This document shows positions 1 through 7,464 of a stretch of DNA of 64,000 nt, piece by piece. Made by a program: the position numbers and the translations under genes. This stretch comes from Massilia sp. IC2-278. GTDB lineage: Bacteria > Pseudomonadota > Gammaproteobacteria > Burkholderiales > Burkholderiaceae_D. The stretch lies in contig NZ_JAJFES010000002.1 in the NCBI RefSeq assembly GCF_020708045.1, forward strand, positions 248,001 through 312,000, given 5' to 3'. Under the pieces are notes generated by a model. It was not told the DNA's origin, searched no databases, and saw only the letters and a program-made list of their open reading frames with translations. Position 1 is the first letter of the stretch. Every line of letters starts with the position of its first letter.

Positions 1-105
1 TATGAGATGATTCCTAGGTTATCGCTGCAGCGGGCCTTGCCAGCCAAGCGTGTACTGCCGACGGCAAGCTACTCAAGCTTGCGCGCTGAATATCTTGCCA
101 AGGAA

Positions 106-1023
106 CTAAAATAGAGAGCGTAGAAAACCCGAGATTGGACTCGCGAAATACCAAATCCCTCCCGCTATGGCAGGGAAAGTATATTTTGGGCGGATGAGTC
201 GCAAAATTTCCCAACCATAAGCAGGCTGCTTCCGAGTTTCATTCGCGGGAGATACTACAATTTTTCCACCGAATAAGAAAGGAATCCAATAGCTTTTCAA
301 ATGCTCCGTAGTAAAAAAGCCACTATGTCCGCATTCGTGAAAATTATCGTGTATTTCACCAGTACCAAATCCATACGTGCCGCTTGGACCGTATCCCCAT
401 GTAGAAATCTCGGCCATAACGGGAAGTCTATCCGACAATCCAATATCATTTAAAAGCCCACCGCGAGGCTTATTTGGAAGTCGAAGCCAATCGAAATTTG
501 TTGGAATGATCGCGCCACATAATAATAGTCGGAACAACCGAATATCAAAGTGCTTCTTTAAAACTTTACTAATAATGTAAGTTCCAAAGCTATGAGCAAC
601 AACCGAAACATGAGCTGTTGGGTTATTAGCGATCAAAGCCCGAAGCTCATCACTTACTTTTCCAACAGGAACCCACCTGAACAGGAAAGTCATTGGAAAC
701 CAAAAGCTGATTAAGTCGAAAAACCCATATCGAATGGGCACGACCCGCTTACAGTACGGCGAAAGCTCCTTGACTGCAATACCCTGCCACTCAGCATTTG
801 TGCGAATGCCATGGACGAGCATTACTATATGGTTAGGCCTTAACGTTGGATTAGCAGTCTTCGCGATAACCATACGGCCTAGGATTTCCTCTTCCTCAGC
901 CGGAAAACCTAGCTCCCCAATATGCATCGTGATCGCGGCAATAGTGGGTACACCGTTTGATTGGTTCAACTTTGCGACTATCTGATCCGCCAGTTGCTCA
1001 AGGTCGAAATCAGACAGAGCCAT
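106..1023 (-). CDS. alpha/beta hydrolase, last gene of an unknown three-gene operon
   Basis: A 305-residue serine-hydrolase-like protein. Visible motifs are an oxyanion strand-turn VHGIRT near residue 70, a nucleophile elbow AHSFGT with Ser about 145, a possible acid in SDRLP (Asp about 198) and a His in ECGHSGFF (about 233), which gives a plausible Ser-Asp-His triad. The first 60 residues are an extra helical N-terminal module before the hydrolase core. Hydrophobic segments after about residue 100 (FFDLISFWFPMTFLF) and near the C-terminus (FPAIAGGIWYFA) suggest membrane contact. The substrate is unknown; lipase, esterase or acyl-protein hydrolase are all possible. The start at ATG 1023 overlaps the end of the upstream gene by 14 nt, so the two are probably translationally coupled. 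Codon use is AT-richer than in the chromosomal genes after 6 kb. The fold is fairly sure, the role is not. Confidence 0.75.
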   Translation of the reverse strand: MALSDFDLEQLADQIVAKLNQSNGVPTIAAITMHIGELGFPAEEEEILGRMVIAKTANPTLRPNHIVMLVHGIRTNAEWQGIAVKELSPYCKRVVPIRYGFFDLISFWFPMTFLFRWVPVGKVSDELRALIANNPTAHVSVVAHSFGTYIISKVLKKHFDIRLFRLLLCGAIIPTNFDWLRLPNKPRGGLLNDIGLSDRLPVMAEISTWGYGPSGTYGFGTGEIHDNFHECGHSGFFTTEHLKSYWIPFLFGGKIVVSPANETRKQPAYGWEILRLIRPKYTFPAIAGGIWYFASPISGFLRSLF

Positions 1024-1399
1024 TTTCACCACAAAACAGGTAATACGCTTTTGTATTCACAACGTTCGGTACAACTTCAATTCCATCTCGGTCGTAAAGC
1101 ACCTCTGGAATCTCCGTAAGACTTTTGTAGCTTCGCGACGTGATGCCCGATCCATATTCCACACGGTAAACCTGCGTTAGCATCTGCCCAGCTACAAGAT
1201 CCTGCACTATTCGGGATAGAGAGCTCAATGAGGTAGGGTTTGCTATCTCAAATAGGCGGTCAAACGAAAGCCAAACAGTCCGCCCTTCCCCTCTTATAGA
1301 AGAAAAATAGTCAGATAAGTTTTTTATCGCCTCGCTATCGAGGGGATAATTATGCATTAAACGCTCGAATTTCATTAAAAATGTGTTCGAACTCGACAT
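1010..1399 (-). CDS. small winged-helix-like protein, middle gene of the unknown operon
   Basis: A 129-residue protein with no recognised family. The segment from about residue 30 to 85 (WLSFDRLFEIA, then SLSRIVQDLVAGQML, then a beta-rich stretch with QVYRVEYG) has the helix-helix-wing pattern of a winged-helix domain, and the C-terminus ends in a strand (KAYYLFCG). I chose ATG 1399 because GGTAGGTG lies about 6 nt upstream; a longer frame reaches 1438 but would add a leader lying inside the previous gene. It overlaps the 342-aa gene by 50 nt and the hydrolase gene by 14 nt. It could be an adaptor, a regulator or an antitoxin-like partner; this is inference from size and position only. Confidence 0.6.
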   Translation of the reverse strand: MSSSNTFLMKFERLMHNYPLDSEAIKNLSDYFSSIRGEGRTVWLSFDRLFEIANPTSLSSLSRIVQDLVAGQMLTQVYRVEYGSGITSRSYKSLTEIPEVLYDRDGIEVVPNVVNTKAYYLFCGENGSV

Positions 1400-2378
1400 G
1401 GCTGCACCTACCAGGAACAGCAAATTCGTTAATAACACTGGGCAGAATCACATGGATTTCTTTTGTAGGAAAAGCCGGATCGCCATGTGGCAAGAAATAT
1501 AAATTCAAGCTGTCACAATAACCATCTTTTCCCCTGAACAAATCCAAGCTTTGAGTTGTTGCAGGGTCAGTGCCAACATTTCCGTCATCAGATGTTGCGA
1601 TTCCACGCAAAGCATATCCATCATCGTTTTTCATCATAGAATCAACTACACGAAGTCGATCCCCCAGATTTTCCTTGTTCTTCCAAATATACTCTTTGGC
1701 TTTACGCAAAGAGTACGGCTTGAAGTTTCCCAGTGGTAGGAGAAAGTCTAGCATCGCGAACAAACGTGAAATATCTTCAGTATAACGTGTACTGGTAGAA
1801 TGCGACGCCACTCTTAACTCAAGAATTCCATTGGGGTGCAGACGGAAAAGGTGCACAACTCGATGAGGCACCAATTTGTAGTTCCTGTTGAAGCCATCTG
1901 CGCTATGAATTGTTTCGTCTAACTTTGGCACAATTCGCTGCGCAACAATCTTGACTAGCAGAGCTTTATTCTCCCAGCGGACATCTACAATTTGTGGGAC
2001 CGGTGTTTCTGCGACAATCAATGGGGCAGCAGCCACATGCGCTATTCCTGTTACCGCAAGCTTTTGCATTACCGCGGCTTGGTCCAGCATCGCTTTAACT
2101 AAATCAGGTTTACTTTCATACAAAAATACGTGTTGACGCCCAGATTCTTCTGCATGACGTAACAGATCCATCAACTCCTCAAGAGAAATCTGATTGTCAC
2201 TGAAAGCAGGCTGAATACGTTTAGTCAATAAATCGTCCCACGACCCAGCAGAATGCTTCAGCCCCTTGCTCTTCAGATAACCCGATACTACAGAGATAGA
2301 ACTAGTTTGCGTTAGCAAGTTAAAAATCTCAAGCATGCGTTTGTAGGCATCAGCACCGGTATGGGAAAGCTTTGTCAT
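1350..2378 (-). CDS. unknown 342-aa protein, first gene of the operon
   Basis: A 342-residue cytosolic protein with no signal peptide or membrane segment. I do not recognise the family. The first 100 residues look all-helical (MLEIFNLLTQTSSISVVSGYL, then WDDLLTKRI, then LEELMDLLRHAEESG) and end in a strand HVFLYES. A second, mixed alpha/beta region from about 130 contains several strands (VDVRWENKALLVKIVAQ, HRVVHLFRLHPNGILELRVAS) and ends with a helix HVEFEHIFNEIRAF. The layout resembles a sensor or scaffold rather than an enzyme; no catalytic motif stands out. The downstream two genes overlap it head to tail, so all three are probably one transcript starting in the AT-rich region above 2379. 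No good ribosome site precedes ATG 2378. Confidence 0.65.
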   Translation of the reverse strand: MTKLSHTGADAYKRMLEIFNLLTQTSSISVVSGYLKSKGLKHSAGSWDDLLTKRIQPAFSDNQISLEELMDLLRHAEESGRQHVFLYESKPDLVKAMLDQAAVMQKLAVTGIAHVAAAPLIVAETPVPQIVDVRWENKALLVKIVAQRIVPKLDETIHSADGFNRNYKLVPHRVVHLFRLHPNGILELRVASHSTSTRYTEDISRLFAMLDFLLPLGNFKPYSLRKAKEYIWKNKENLGDRLRVVDSMMKNDDGYALRGIATSDDGNVGTDPATTQSLDLFRGKDGYCDSLNLYFLPHGDPAFPTKEIHVILPSVINEFAVPGRCSHVEFEHIFNEIRAFNA

Positions 2379-3349
2379 TGTTTAAGTTATCGATGGCAGT
2401 TCAGTGGACGAACCGTGAGAATTCTGCGGTTACTAACAGGATAGCATATTTTAGTTGCATTTTTACAATTAAGCTACTATATCGTGGTGCTCTATGCTCA
2501 ATTGTTACTGCATCCCAACAACTTACTAGTCTACTTAACAACATTTATAAAAACATGTCATTACTAGCAGCCCTATGGAAGACATTGTGTCTGGTACTTA
2601 TACTATCAGCGTTAAGCCAGGCTTCGGGTACGGCCTGCGAATGCAGAAGAGTAAGGAGTACGAAGGGGATATAGATGCTTAGTTTCGTACGGCCCTGTTC
2701 TATCTGGCTGGATTGGTCTCGCAGCACAGCGTTGACTACCAAAACATCACGTTTCACGCATCCTACGTGCTCAGCATACTACATGAGTGACGCCGCAGCG
2801 CCGAGGTACCTGCCGTCTAGCAGGCCATGGGCCGTTGAAAGACGTAAAGGCAGCGCGCATCGGTCTCTAGTAAAGATAGCGCTGAACCTTAGGCGGGAAG
2901 TCGTTGCCGCCGAGAGCAAGTTCGCTGGCTGAAACCGCGAGGGATGACCGGTTCCGACACCTGCTTAACCTCACGCTGCCCCCGGTGAATTCCCAACACG
3001 CTGTTTGCTAAAGTTCACGTAAACAGGCCAGGAAGCGAAGAATGGGTGGCCGAAAGGGTGTGATGACTGAACTCTTCGCGCATAAGATGCGCGAGGATGG
3101 AATCAATCGTGGTCGCTGCTGGGCCGGTACTTTGCCCCATCCCGTCCCAAATCTTGATTTTCAAAGAGAAAACTTAGCTGAGCGCGTGCCAGGCGTTCCA
3201 AGCTGAGGTGGCTGAATATAATCATAGCGGCCTCGCTCATGAAGCCAGCATTGCGGAACTCCTAGTCGCGAAACGATTTGGGTTGGCTGACTTGTTCTTC
3301 GATTTAGCTGCTGAGGAGGACCTATTGTGTGCAACCGTACAATATAGCA
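2379..3349. other. AT-rich gap in the island with decayed coding traces
   Basis: Nearly 1 kb without an intact gene. The 200 bases next to 2379 are very AT-rich and probably carry the promoter of the minus-strand operon. The plus strand contains a broken frame at 2575-2790 (listed separately) and an open stretch at about 3178-3385 whose translation (AEYNHSGLAHEASIAELL, GLADLFFDLAAEEDLL) reads like protein but has no convincing start and runs into the recombinase remnant. The short ORFs here do not look like working genes. Confidence 0.5.
2575..2790 (+). pseudogene. decayed ORF with an in-frame TAG
   Basis: Reading from ATG 2575 gives MEDIVSGTYTISVKPGFGYG and so on to a TAG at 2680-2682. The same frame then continues with protein-like sequence (TALFYLAGLVSQHSVDYQN, then HASYVLSILHE) to TGA 2788. 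Sense on both sides of one stop in the same frame suggests a single 71-codon gene, or the front of a longer one, disabled by a nonsense mutation. I recognise no family. Two short genes or chance cannot be excluded. Confidence 0.35.
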
Positions 3350-3524
3350 GCGTCGCCAGCAACACGGCATTTCCAATTAAAGGCTGAGGGTGGCCACAAA
3401 GGCCACAAGGAAGACATTCAGGGCAATGAGGCAATCATGATGATGCTGCAACGTAGAGATAGCTGGAATCTCGTCTGTTGCTGCCACTGGGCGTTCACGA
3501 TCCACCCTTTCAAGGTTGTCGTAG
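3350..3524 (+). pseudogene. remnant of a serine recombinase (resolvase) C-terminus, copy 1
   Basis: One frame reads LKAEGGHKGHKEDIQGNEAI then MMMLQRRDSWNLV, matching the hinge and start of the DNA-binding tail of Tn3-type resolvases (consensus like KAxGxYxGRxED). After SWNLV a one-base shift gives RSRSTLSRLS followed by TAG 3522, which is the typical resolvase helix-turn-helix end (GCSRSTLSRLS). The catalytic N-terminal domain is absent. The sequence is homologous to copy 2 at 4302-4584 in the same orientation. It is a dead relic of a mobile element. Confidence 0.7.
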
Positions 3525-3570
3525 TGATTACGTGAAGTCTGTGCGGAAAAGTAAGTCTGCAAACGATCCT

Positions 3571-4263
3571 TCAGGAACCTCCGTTGAGCATGGCAGAGCG
3601 ATACTGGTCCGTTTTAATGCTGGTTTCGACCCATGAAAGCGTAAGACTGATTAACGCTTTCAGATCATTAATATCTCTGTCCGTCCACTTGCGAACGTAA
3701 TGAGTTTCGTCGTTTCCAAGCCAAGTCGCTAGCTTCGCGCAGTCTCTAATGTTCTCATCAGTGACGTACCTATCAATACACGGTCCCAACATCGTCGCCC
3801 TAATTTTTTCGGCGTCGTCTGGTCGCTTTAGGCAGCAGTAGTCCTTCACTAAGAACTCTAATGCTTTTCGATACCCAACCCCAGCGACTTGATCCAGCTT
3901 TCGCTGGTCCGCTTCGGAAGCTTGCGAGTAGATTTCGTAAAAGTTCGGCGACAGCGAAATGATGCCGTCAAAGACTGCTGGTTTCTTCGGAGTTCGGGGC
4001 AACGCGGTAACTAGCTTATATACGTAGCTGTACCCGCGCCCCTGGCTAACCAGACTTTGCTCGTAATAGGCGATGAAGAACGACGTACACTCATGATTGG
4101 GACACAGGAATATAGCTTCCATAGTCAGTGTTCTACGCCTTGATGCCTCGACCACTTGCGCACCTATCGCTTTGGGGTGGATATGCTTGTTGCATCTTGG
4201 GCATTCGTCGGGAGAACTATTGACTTCAATGAATTCGCCTGTAGGCAAGGAAATAGTAGGCAT
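3571..4263 (-). CDS. zinc-ribbon DUF4145 protein
   Basis: A 230-residue protein. The N-terminus has a four-ligand zinc-ribbon pattern: CPRC at residues 21-24 and CPNHEC at 54-59. The rest fits DUF4145: a helical C-terminal half with conserved-looking VGYRKALEFLVKDYC (about 130-145), then the IRDCAKLATWLGNDETHYVRKW segment of which LGNDETHY is the most distinctive part. DUF4145 domains occur on their own and fused to restriction-type nucleases; here no nuclease domain is present. The gene is single, AT-richer than the core genome, and sits between two decayed recombinase ends. A role in defence is possible but only suggested by the family and the setting. Confidence 0.75.
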   Translation of the reverse strand: MPTISLPTGEFIEVNSSPDECPRCNKHIHPKAIGAQVVEASRRRTLTMEAIFLCPNHECTSFFIAYYEQSLVSQGRGYSYVYKLVTALPRTPKKPAVFDGIISLSPNFYEIYSQASEADQRKLDQVAGVGYRKALEFLVKDYCCLKRPDDAEKIRATMLGPCIDRYVTDENIRDCAKLATWLGNDETHYVRKWTDRDINDLKALISLTLSWVETSIKTDQYRSAMLNGGS

Positions 4264-4301
4264 GGGTTTCTAACAATGGCGTTGGTTGCGTCATCATACC
4301 G

Positions 4302-4584
4302 CACGGATGATGGACGCCCTTAACGGGATGCTGCTGGATGCTGGCCGCTATCGCGCGCAAGGGCTATACGGACCGTCGCAGGCATCAACAACAAGGCATT
4401 GAGAAGCTGAAAGCGGCAGGAGGCTACGAGGGCCGCAAAGAGGACGTACAGCGCAACGAGGCGATCATGACCATGCAGCAGCAGGGGAGATAGCTGGAAC
4501 CACGTGATGACTGCTATAGGCTGTTCACGCTCGACCCTCTCCCGGCTGTCTCAGCGCATCCGTGGAACACTGGAAAACGCATAG
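4302..4584 (+). pseudogene. remnant of a serine recombinase (resolvase) C-terminus, copy 2
   Basis: Successive frames read ARMMDALNGMLL, then MLAAIARKGYTDRRHQQQGI, EKLKAAGGYEGRKEDVQRNE, AIMTMQQQG, and finally SWNHVMTAIGCSRSTLSRLS, QRIRGTLENA to TAG 4582. This is the end of the catalytic domain, the linker and the helix-turn-helix tail of a Tn3/Pin-type resolvase. There is a frameshift near 4322 (two bases missing between GMLL and MLAAI) and another near 4488 before SWNHV, so it is not functional. It extends farther 5' than copy 1. Confidence 0.8.
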
Positions 4585-4917
4585 CGACGCCGCAAGCACG
4601 CCTCCAAATGCGACAAGACCCAATTCAGATTTCTAATTGGGGAATCCGCTAGCAATTCGTCAGTTTGCCAAAGTTAACAGCACGGCAGACTTAGAAGGGT
4701 AAAGAGCATTGGCTTGGCGGCTTTTTTCCTATCCCTGCCAAAGTACCCTTGGGGGTTCGCTCAGCAGCCGATTTCAAAAAGGGGTTAAAGGTCAGATTTG
4801 GTTGTCGTTGTTGTTGGACATTCGACAGCAGGGTGCGGTTTTGTCCCAGCGGCAGCCCAAAGGTGTCAGTGCTGGCTGGTCTGCTCGTCGAAAATTGGCG
4901 ATACGAGGAAGGACACC
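4585..4917. other. gap upstream of the DUF5677 gene
   Basis: About 330 bases between the recombinase remnant and the DUF5677 start. I see no convincing gene. Overlapping short ORFs occur on both strands at 4690-4990 but none has a family pattern or a good ribosome site. It probably holds the promoter for the gene at 4918. Confidence 0.4.
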
Positions 4918-5811
4918 ATGCTTCCAACCGCACAATATGCAGTTGCAATTGGCTACTCTATGACTTACACGCCCCTTGCACTTGGAGACCAAATGAGCTG
5001 GCTTGAAGATGGATTTCTTTCTGATGATGTTCAGGCATGGACCGACTCAATTCTTGAAGAACATGCGACGGAATTCGCTTTCGCGCACGAGCTGAACAGG
5101 GCAGCAATGTCTATGCTTCGCAAGACCGGGGTAGTCGGTGTACGCCAAATTCCAAGTGCAGCCTTTCTCGCTAGGGGGCTTCAGTCGTATCAAGCCGCCC
5201 TTCTGCTACTTGAGCGCGGAATGTTGGCCGATGCTCGGAACGTCGCTCGTAGCGTCGCCGAGACAGCAATAGTCATTGCGGGCCTCGCGCTTTTACATGA
5301 CATGCCGCGTCGGTTAGCTGCCGACAACAACAAGCACTACAAAACACTCGCCATCCTCATGCTAGAAAATCCCCTCTTCAAAGACGTTATGGTGCCAGAC
5401 GAGCGGAGCAGCCTACGACAGCTTCTAGCCGACGCTGAAACCTACATGCAGAAGCCGGATCGCTTAAATCTTGAAGGTGTAGCAAACGAAGTGGGGTTAG
5501 GCAGGTTCTACACTCTGGTCTACAGACCGCTGTCAGGTGACGCCGCACATCCGACCGTTGACGCGATGCAGCGACACATCGAATCCCTTGAGGGGGTCGG
5601 AATAAAGCTCATCTTCAAGCCTCAAGCTGATGACTTGGTGCCAACGCTTCAAATTGCGGCAACTGCACTTCTAACGTGCTTTGAGGCAGCAGCAGAGGCG
5701 TTCAGTAACGCTGAGATGCAAGCCTTCGCTGACATATGGCACATGCGTCAACACGACATGCTTTTAAAGACAACAACTGGTCAGCAAATGAGTACTCAAG
5801 GTCGAGAGTAG
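4918..5811 (+). CDS. DUF5677-like protein
   Basis: A 297-residue, mostly helical soluble protein. The segment SYQAALLLLERGMLADARNV followed by ARSVAETAIVIAGLALL (about residues 93-130) is the hallmark of the DUF5677 family. ATG 4918 was chosen because AGGAAGGA stands 5 nt upstream; the frame extends 40 codons further up but those residues (VVVVVGHS and so on) look non-coding. The gene stands alone between a recombinase remnant and the tRNA-Arg gene, in AT-richer island sequence. The biochemical role of the family is not known to me. Confidence 0.65.
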   Translation: MLPTAQYAVAIGYSMTYTPLALGDQMSWLEDGFLSDDVQAWTDSILEEHATEFAFAHELNRAAMSMLRKTGVVGVRQIPSAAFLARGLQSYQAALLLLERGMLADARNVARSVAETAIVIAGLALLHDMPRRLAADNNKHYKTLAILMLENPLFKDVMVPDERSSLRQLLADAETYMQKPDRLNLEGVANEVGLGRFYTLVYRPLSGDAAHPTVDAMQRHIESLEGVGIKLIFKPQADDLVPTLQIAATALLTCFEAAAEAFSNAEMQAFADIWHMRQHDMLLKTTTGQQMSTQGRE

Positions 5812-5900
5812 TTGAGAGCAACGAGTCGGTATAATTGAGTGTCGCTTAGGTGCAAGCCGTCCACCGACGACCCGGTAACTCATTGATACTCTAAAGGATG

Positions 5901-5976
5901 TGGTGCGGCTGGCTGGGATCGAACCAGCGACCCTTGGCTTCGGAGGCCAATACTCTATCCACTGAGCTACAGCCGC
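5901..5976 (-). tRNA. tRNA-Arg (anticodon CCG)
   Basis: On the minus strand the sequence folds as a full cloverleaf of 76 nt. The acceptor stem is GCGGCTG paired with CAGCCGC, followed by discriminator A and an encoded CCA (5903-5901). The D arm is GCTC...GAGT, the anticodon stem TTGGC/GCCAA surrounds the loop CTCCGAA, giving anticodon CCG for codon CGG, and the T arm GCTGG/CCAGC carries TTCGATC. The 3' end points into the AT-rich region 1-5900, so this tRNA is the likely integration site of that island. Confidence 0.95.
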
Positions 5977-6000
5977 ACGGGAAACTCCTGAGCGATGCGA

Positions 6001-6029
6001 AGGATACAGTCTTTCGCGCGTGGCGTCCA
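6001..6029 (-). promoter_or_regulatory. possible sigma-70 promoter of tRNA-Arg
   Basis: On the minus strand TGGACG (6029-6024) and TATCCT (6006-6001) are separated by 17 nt, about 24 nt before the tRNA 5' end at 5976. The spacing is right but the hexamers match consensus only in part. Confidence 0.35.
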
Positions 6030-6193
6030 CGGAAAGTGTCGCGCCGTGCCTTCTGCATATGCCATGGGGCATCTTTTGAGACTATAATCGCCCGTTGGCG
6101 GCCTTTGCAAAATGTCATGCAAGAAGCGTAAGCGCCGGACGGAACCAAGTTGCAAGTCTAGTGGCAGGTTTTTTTAATCGTATTAAGGAAATC

Positions 6194-7126
6194 ATGAGCG
6201 ACGCACACAATGAACAATCGTTTATCCGGACGCCCAAGCAGCTCATCGCGGTGGTCGCTGGCTTCTTCCTGGTAATCGTTATCGGCATCATCCTGCTGGT
6301 TTCCTTTGTCACCACCGACAAGCTCGAAGGCGCGGGCACACAGAGCCTGGGCGAAGAAGCCGTCGCGGCGCGCCTGCGTCCGGTGGCCGAGGAAGGCTTC
6401 ACCCTGGTCGACGCGAATGCCCCGAAAGTGCTGCAGGCCGGCGACGCCGTGTACACCGCCGTGTGCGCAGCCTGCCACAGCGCCGGCGTGGCCGGTGCGC
6501 CAAAGGTAGGGGCAGCGGGCGACTGGACCGCCCGTCTGGCCCAGGGCTACGACACCCTGGTGAAACACGCCATCGAAGGCATCCGCGCAATGCCGGCCAA
6601 GGGCGGCAACCCGGACCTGGATAACCTGGAAGTGGAACGTGCGGTGGTCTACATGGCCAACCAGAGCGGCGCCAAGTTCAAGGAGCCGGCCGCTCCCGCA
6701 GTCCAGGCCGCAGCAGCAGCCGCCGCCGGTACGCCCGCCGAAGCCGCCGCTGCCCCGGCAGCCCAGAACGCCGCCACCGCCGCGCCGGTCGCCGGTACGC
6801 CAGCGGCTGCACCGGCGAGTGCGCCTGCGCCCGCCCCCGCAGCGGCTCCCGCAGCAGCGCCGGCCGTCGCCAGCGCCGACAGCGGCAAGACCCTCTACAA
6901 CAGCGCCTGCGTGGCCTGCCACGGCGCCGGCATCGCCGGTGCGCCGAAGCTGGCCGACAAGGCAGCCTGGGCGCCGCGTATCCAGCAAGGCACGGCCGTG
7001 CTGTATGACCACGCGATCAAGGGCTTCCAGGGCAAGGCCGGCGTGATGCCACCAAAGGGCGGCGCCAGCGCGCCGGACGCCGACGTCAAGGCGGCCGTCG
7101 ATTTCATGGTGGCTGCGGCACGCTAA
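6194..7126 (+). CDS. membrane-anchored dihaem cytochrome c (c5 type)
   Basis: A 310-residue protein with one N-terminal membrane anchor (residues 17-38) and two class I cytochrome c domains. The haem sites are CAACH at 91-95 and CVACH at 239-243, with likely axial Met in AMPAKGG (133) and VMPPKGG (285). The two domains resemble each other (SAGVAGAPK and GAGIAGAPK), so they probably arose by duplication. A low-complexity Ala/Pro linker of about 65 residues separates them. It should face the periplasm and carry electrons between quinol-oxidising and terminal oxidase complexes. ATG 6194 has AAGGAA 4 nt upstream and starts directly before the anchor. A rho-independent terminator follows at 7223. 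It stands alone downstream of the tRNA. Confidence 0.9.
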   Translation: MSDAHNEQSFIRTPKQLIAVVAGFFLVIVIGIILLVSFVTTDKLEGAGTQSLGEEAVAARLRPVAEEGFTLVDANAPKVLQAGDAVYTAVCAACHSAGVAGAPKVGAAGDWTARLAQGYDTLVKHAIEGIRAMPAKGGNPDLDNLEVERAVVYMANQSGAKFKEPAAPAVQAAAAAAAGTPAEAAAAPAAQNAATAAPVAGTPAAAPASAPAPAPAAAPAAAPAVASADSGKTLYNSACVACHGAGIAGAPKLADKAAWAPRIQQGTAVLYDHAIKGFQGKAGVMPPKGGASAPDADVKAAVDFMVAAAR

Positions 7127-7222
7127 TGGGAAGTGCGCGATTGCCAGAGTGACATCTGGTTACACGCGATCTGGCGCAAAGTCCAGTCAATCCGATTGAG
7201 CCAGATTAAAACTCTGGCATTG

Positions 7223-7248
7223 AAACCGCCTGAAAAGGCGGTTTTTTT
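7223..7248 (+). terminator. rho-independent terminator of the cytochrome c gene
   Basis: An 8-bp stem AAACCGCC/GGCGGTTT around the loop TGAAAA, followed by a T run, about 95 nt after the stop codon. The remaining bases up to 7464 show no gene and probably contain the promoter of the lipoprotein gene. Confidence 0.9.
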
Positions 7249-7464
7249 ATTCTGCTACTGCTGAAAAAGTCAATATAAATACACAGCAAAATCGCTTATA
7301 AACCGAATAATGGTCGTGAAAAAAGCGATAATTTTATGTTGTATTTGGGCGAAATTGTGAACAGGCAGCTTGATTTTGCTGTTCCGAATTTTTGCTTTGG
7401 CGTAACCTTCAGGAATTCCCAGAGGCAATAATTTGTGCCTCTCAGTAACTTCCTGAAGACTGCC

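Noticed and set aside
5898-6131. Protein-coding ORFs over the tRNA
   Set aside because: The reading frames cross the complete tRNA cloverleaf and have no support of their own.
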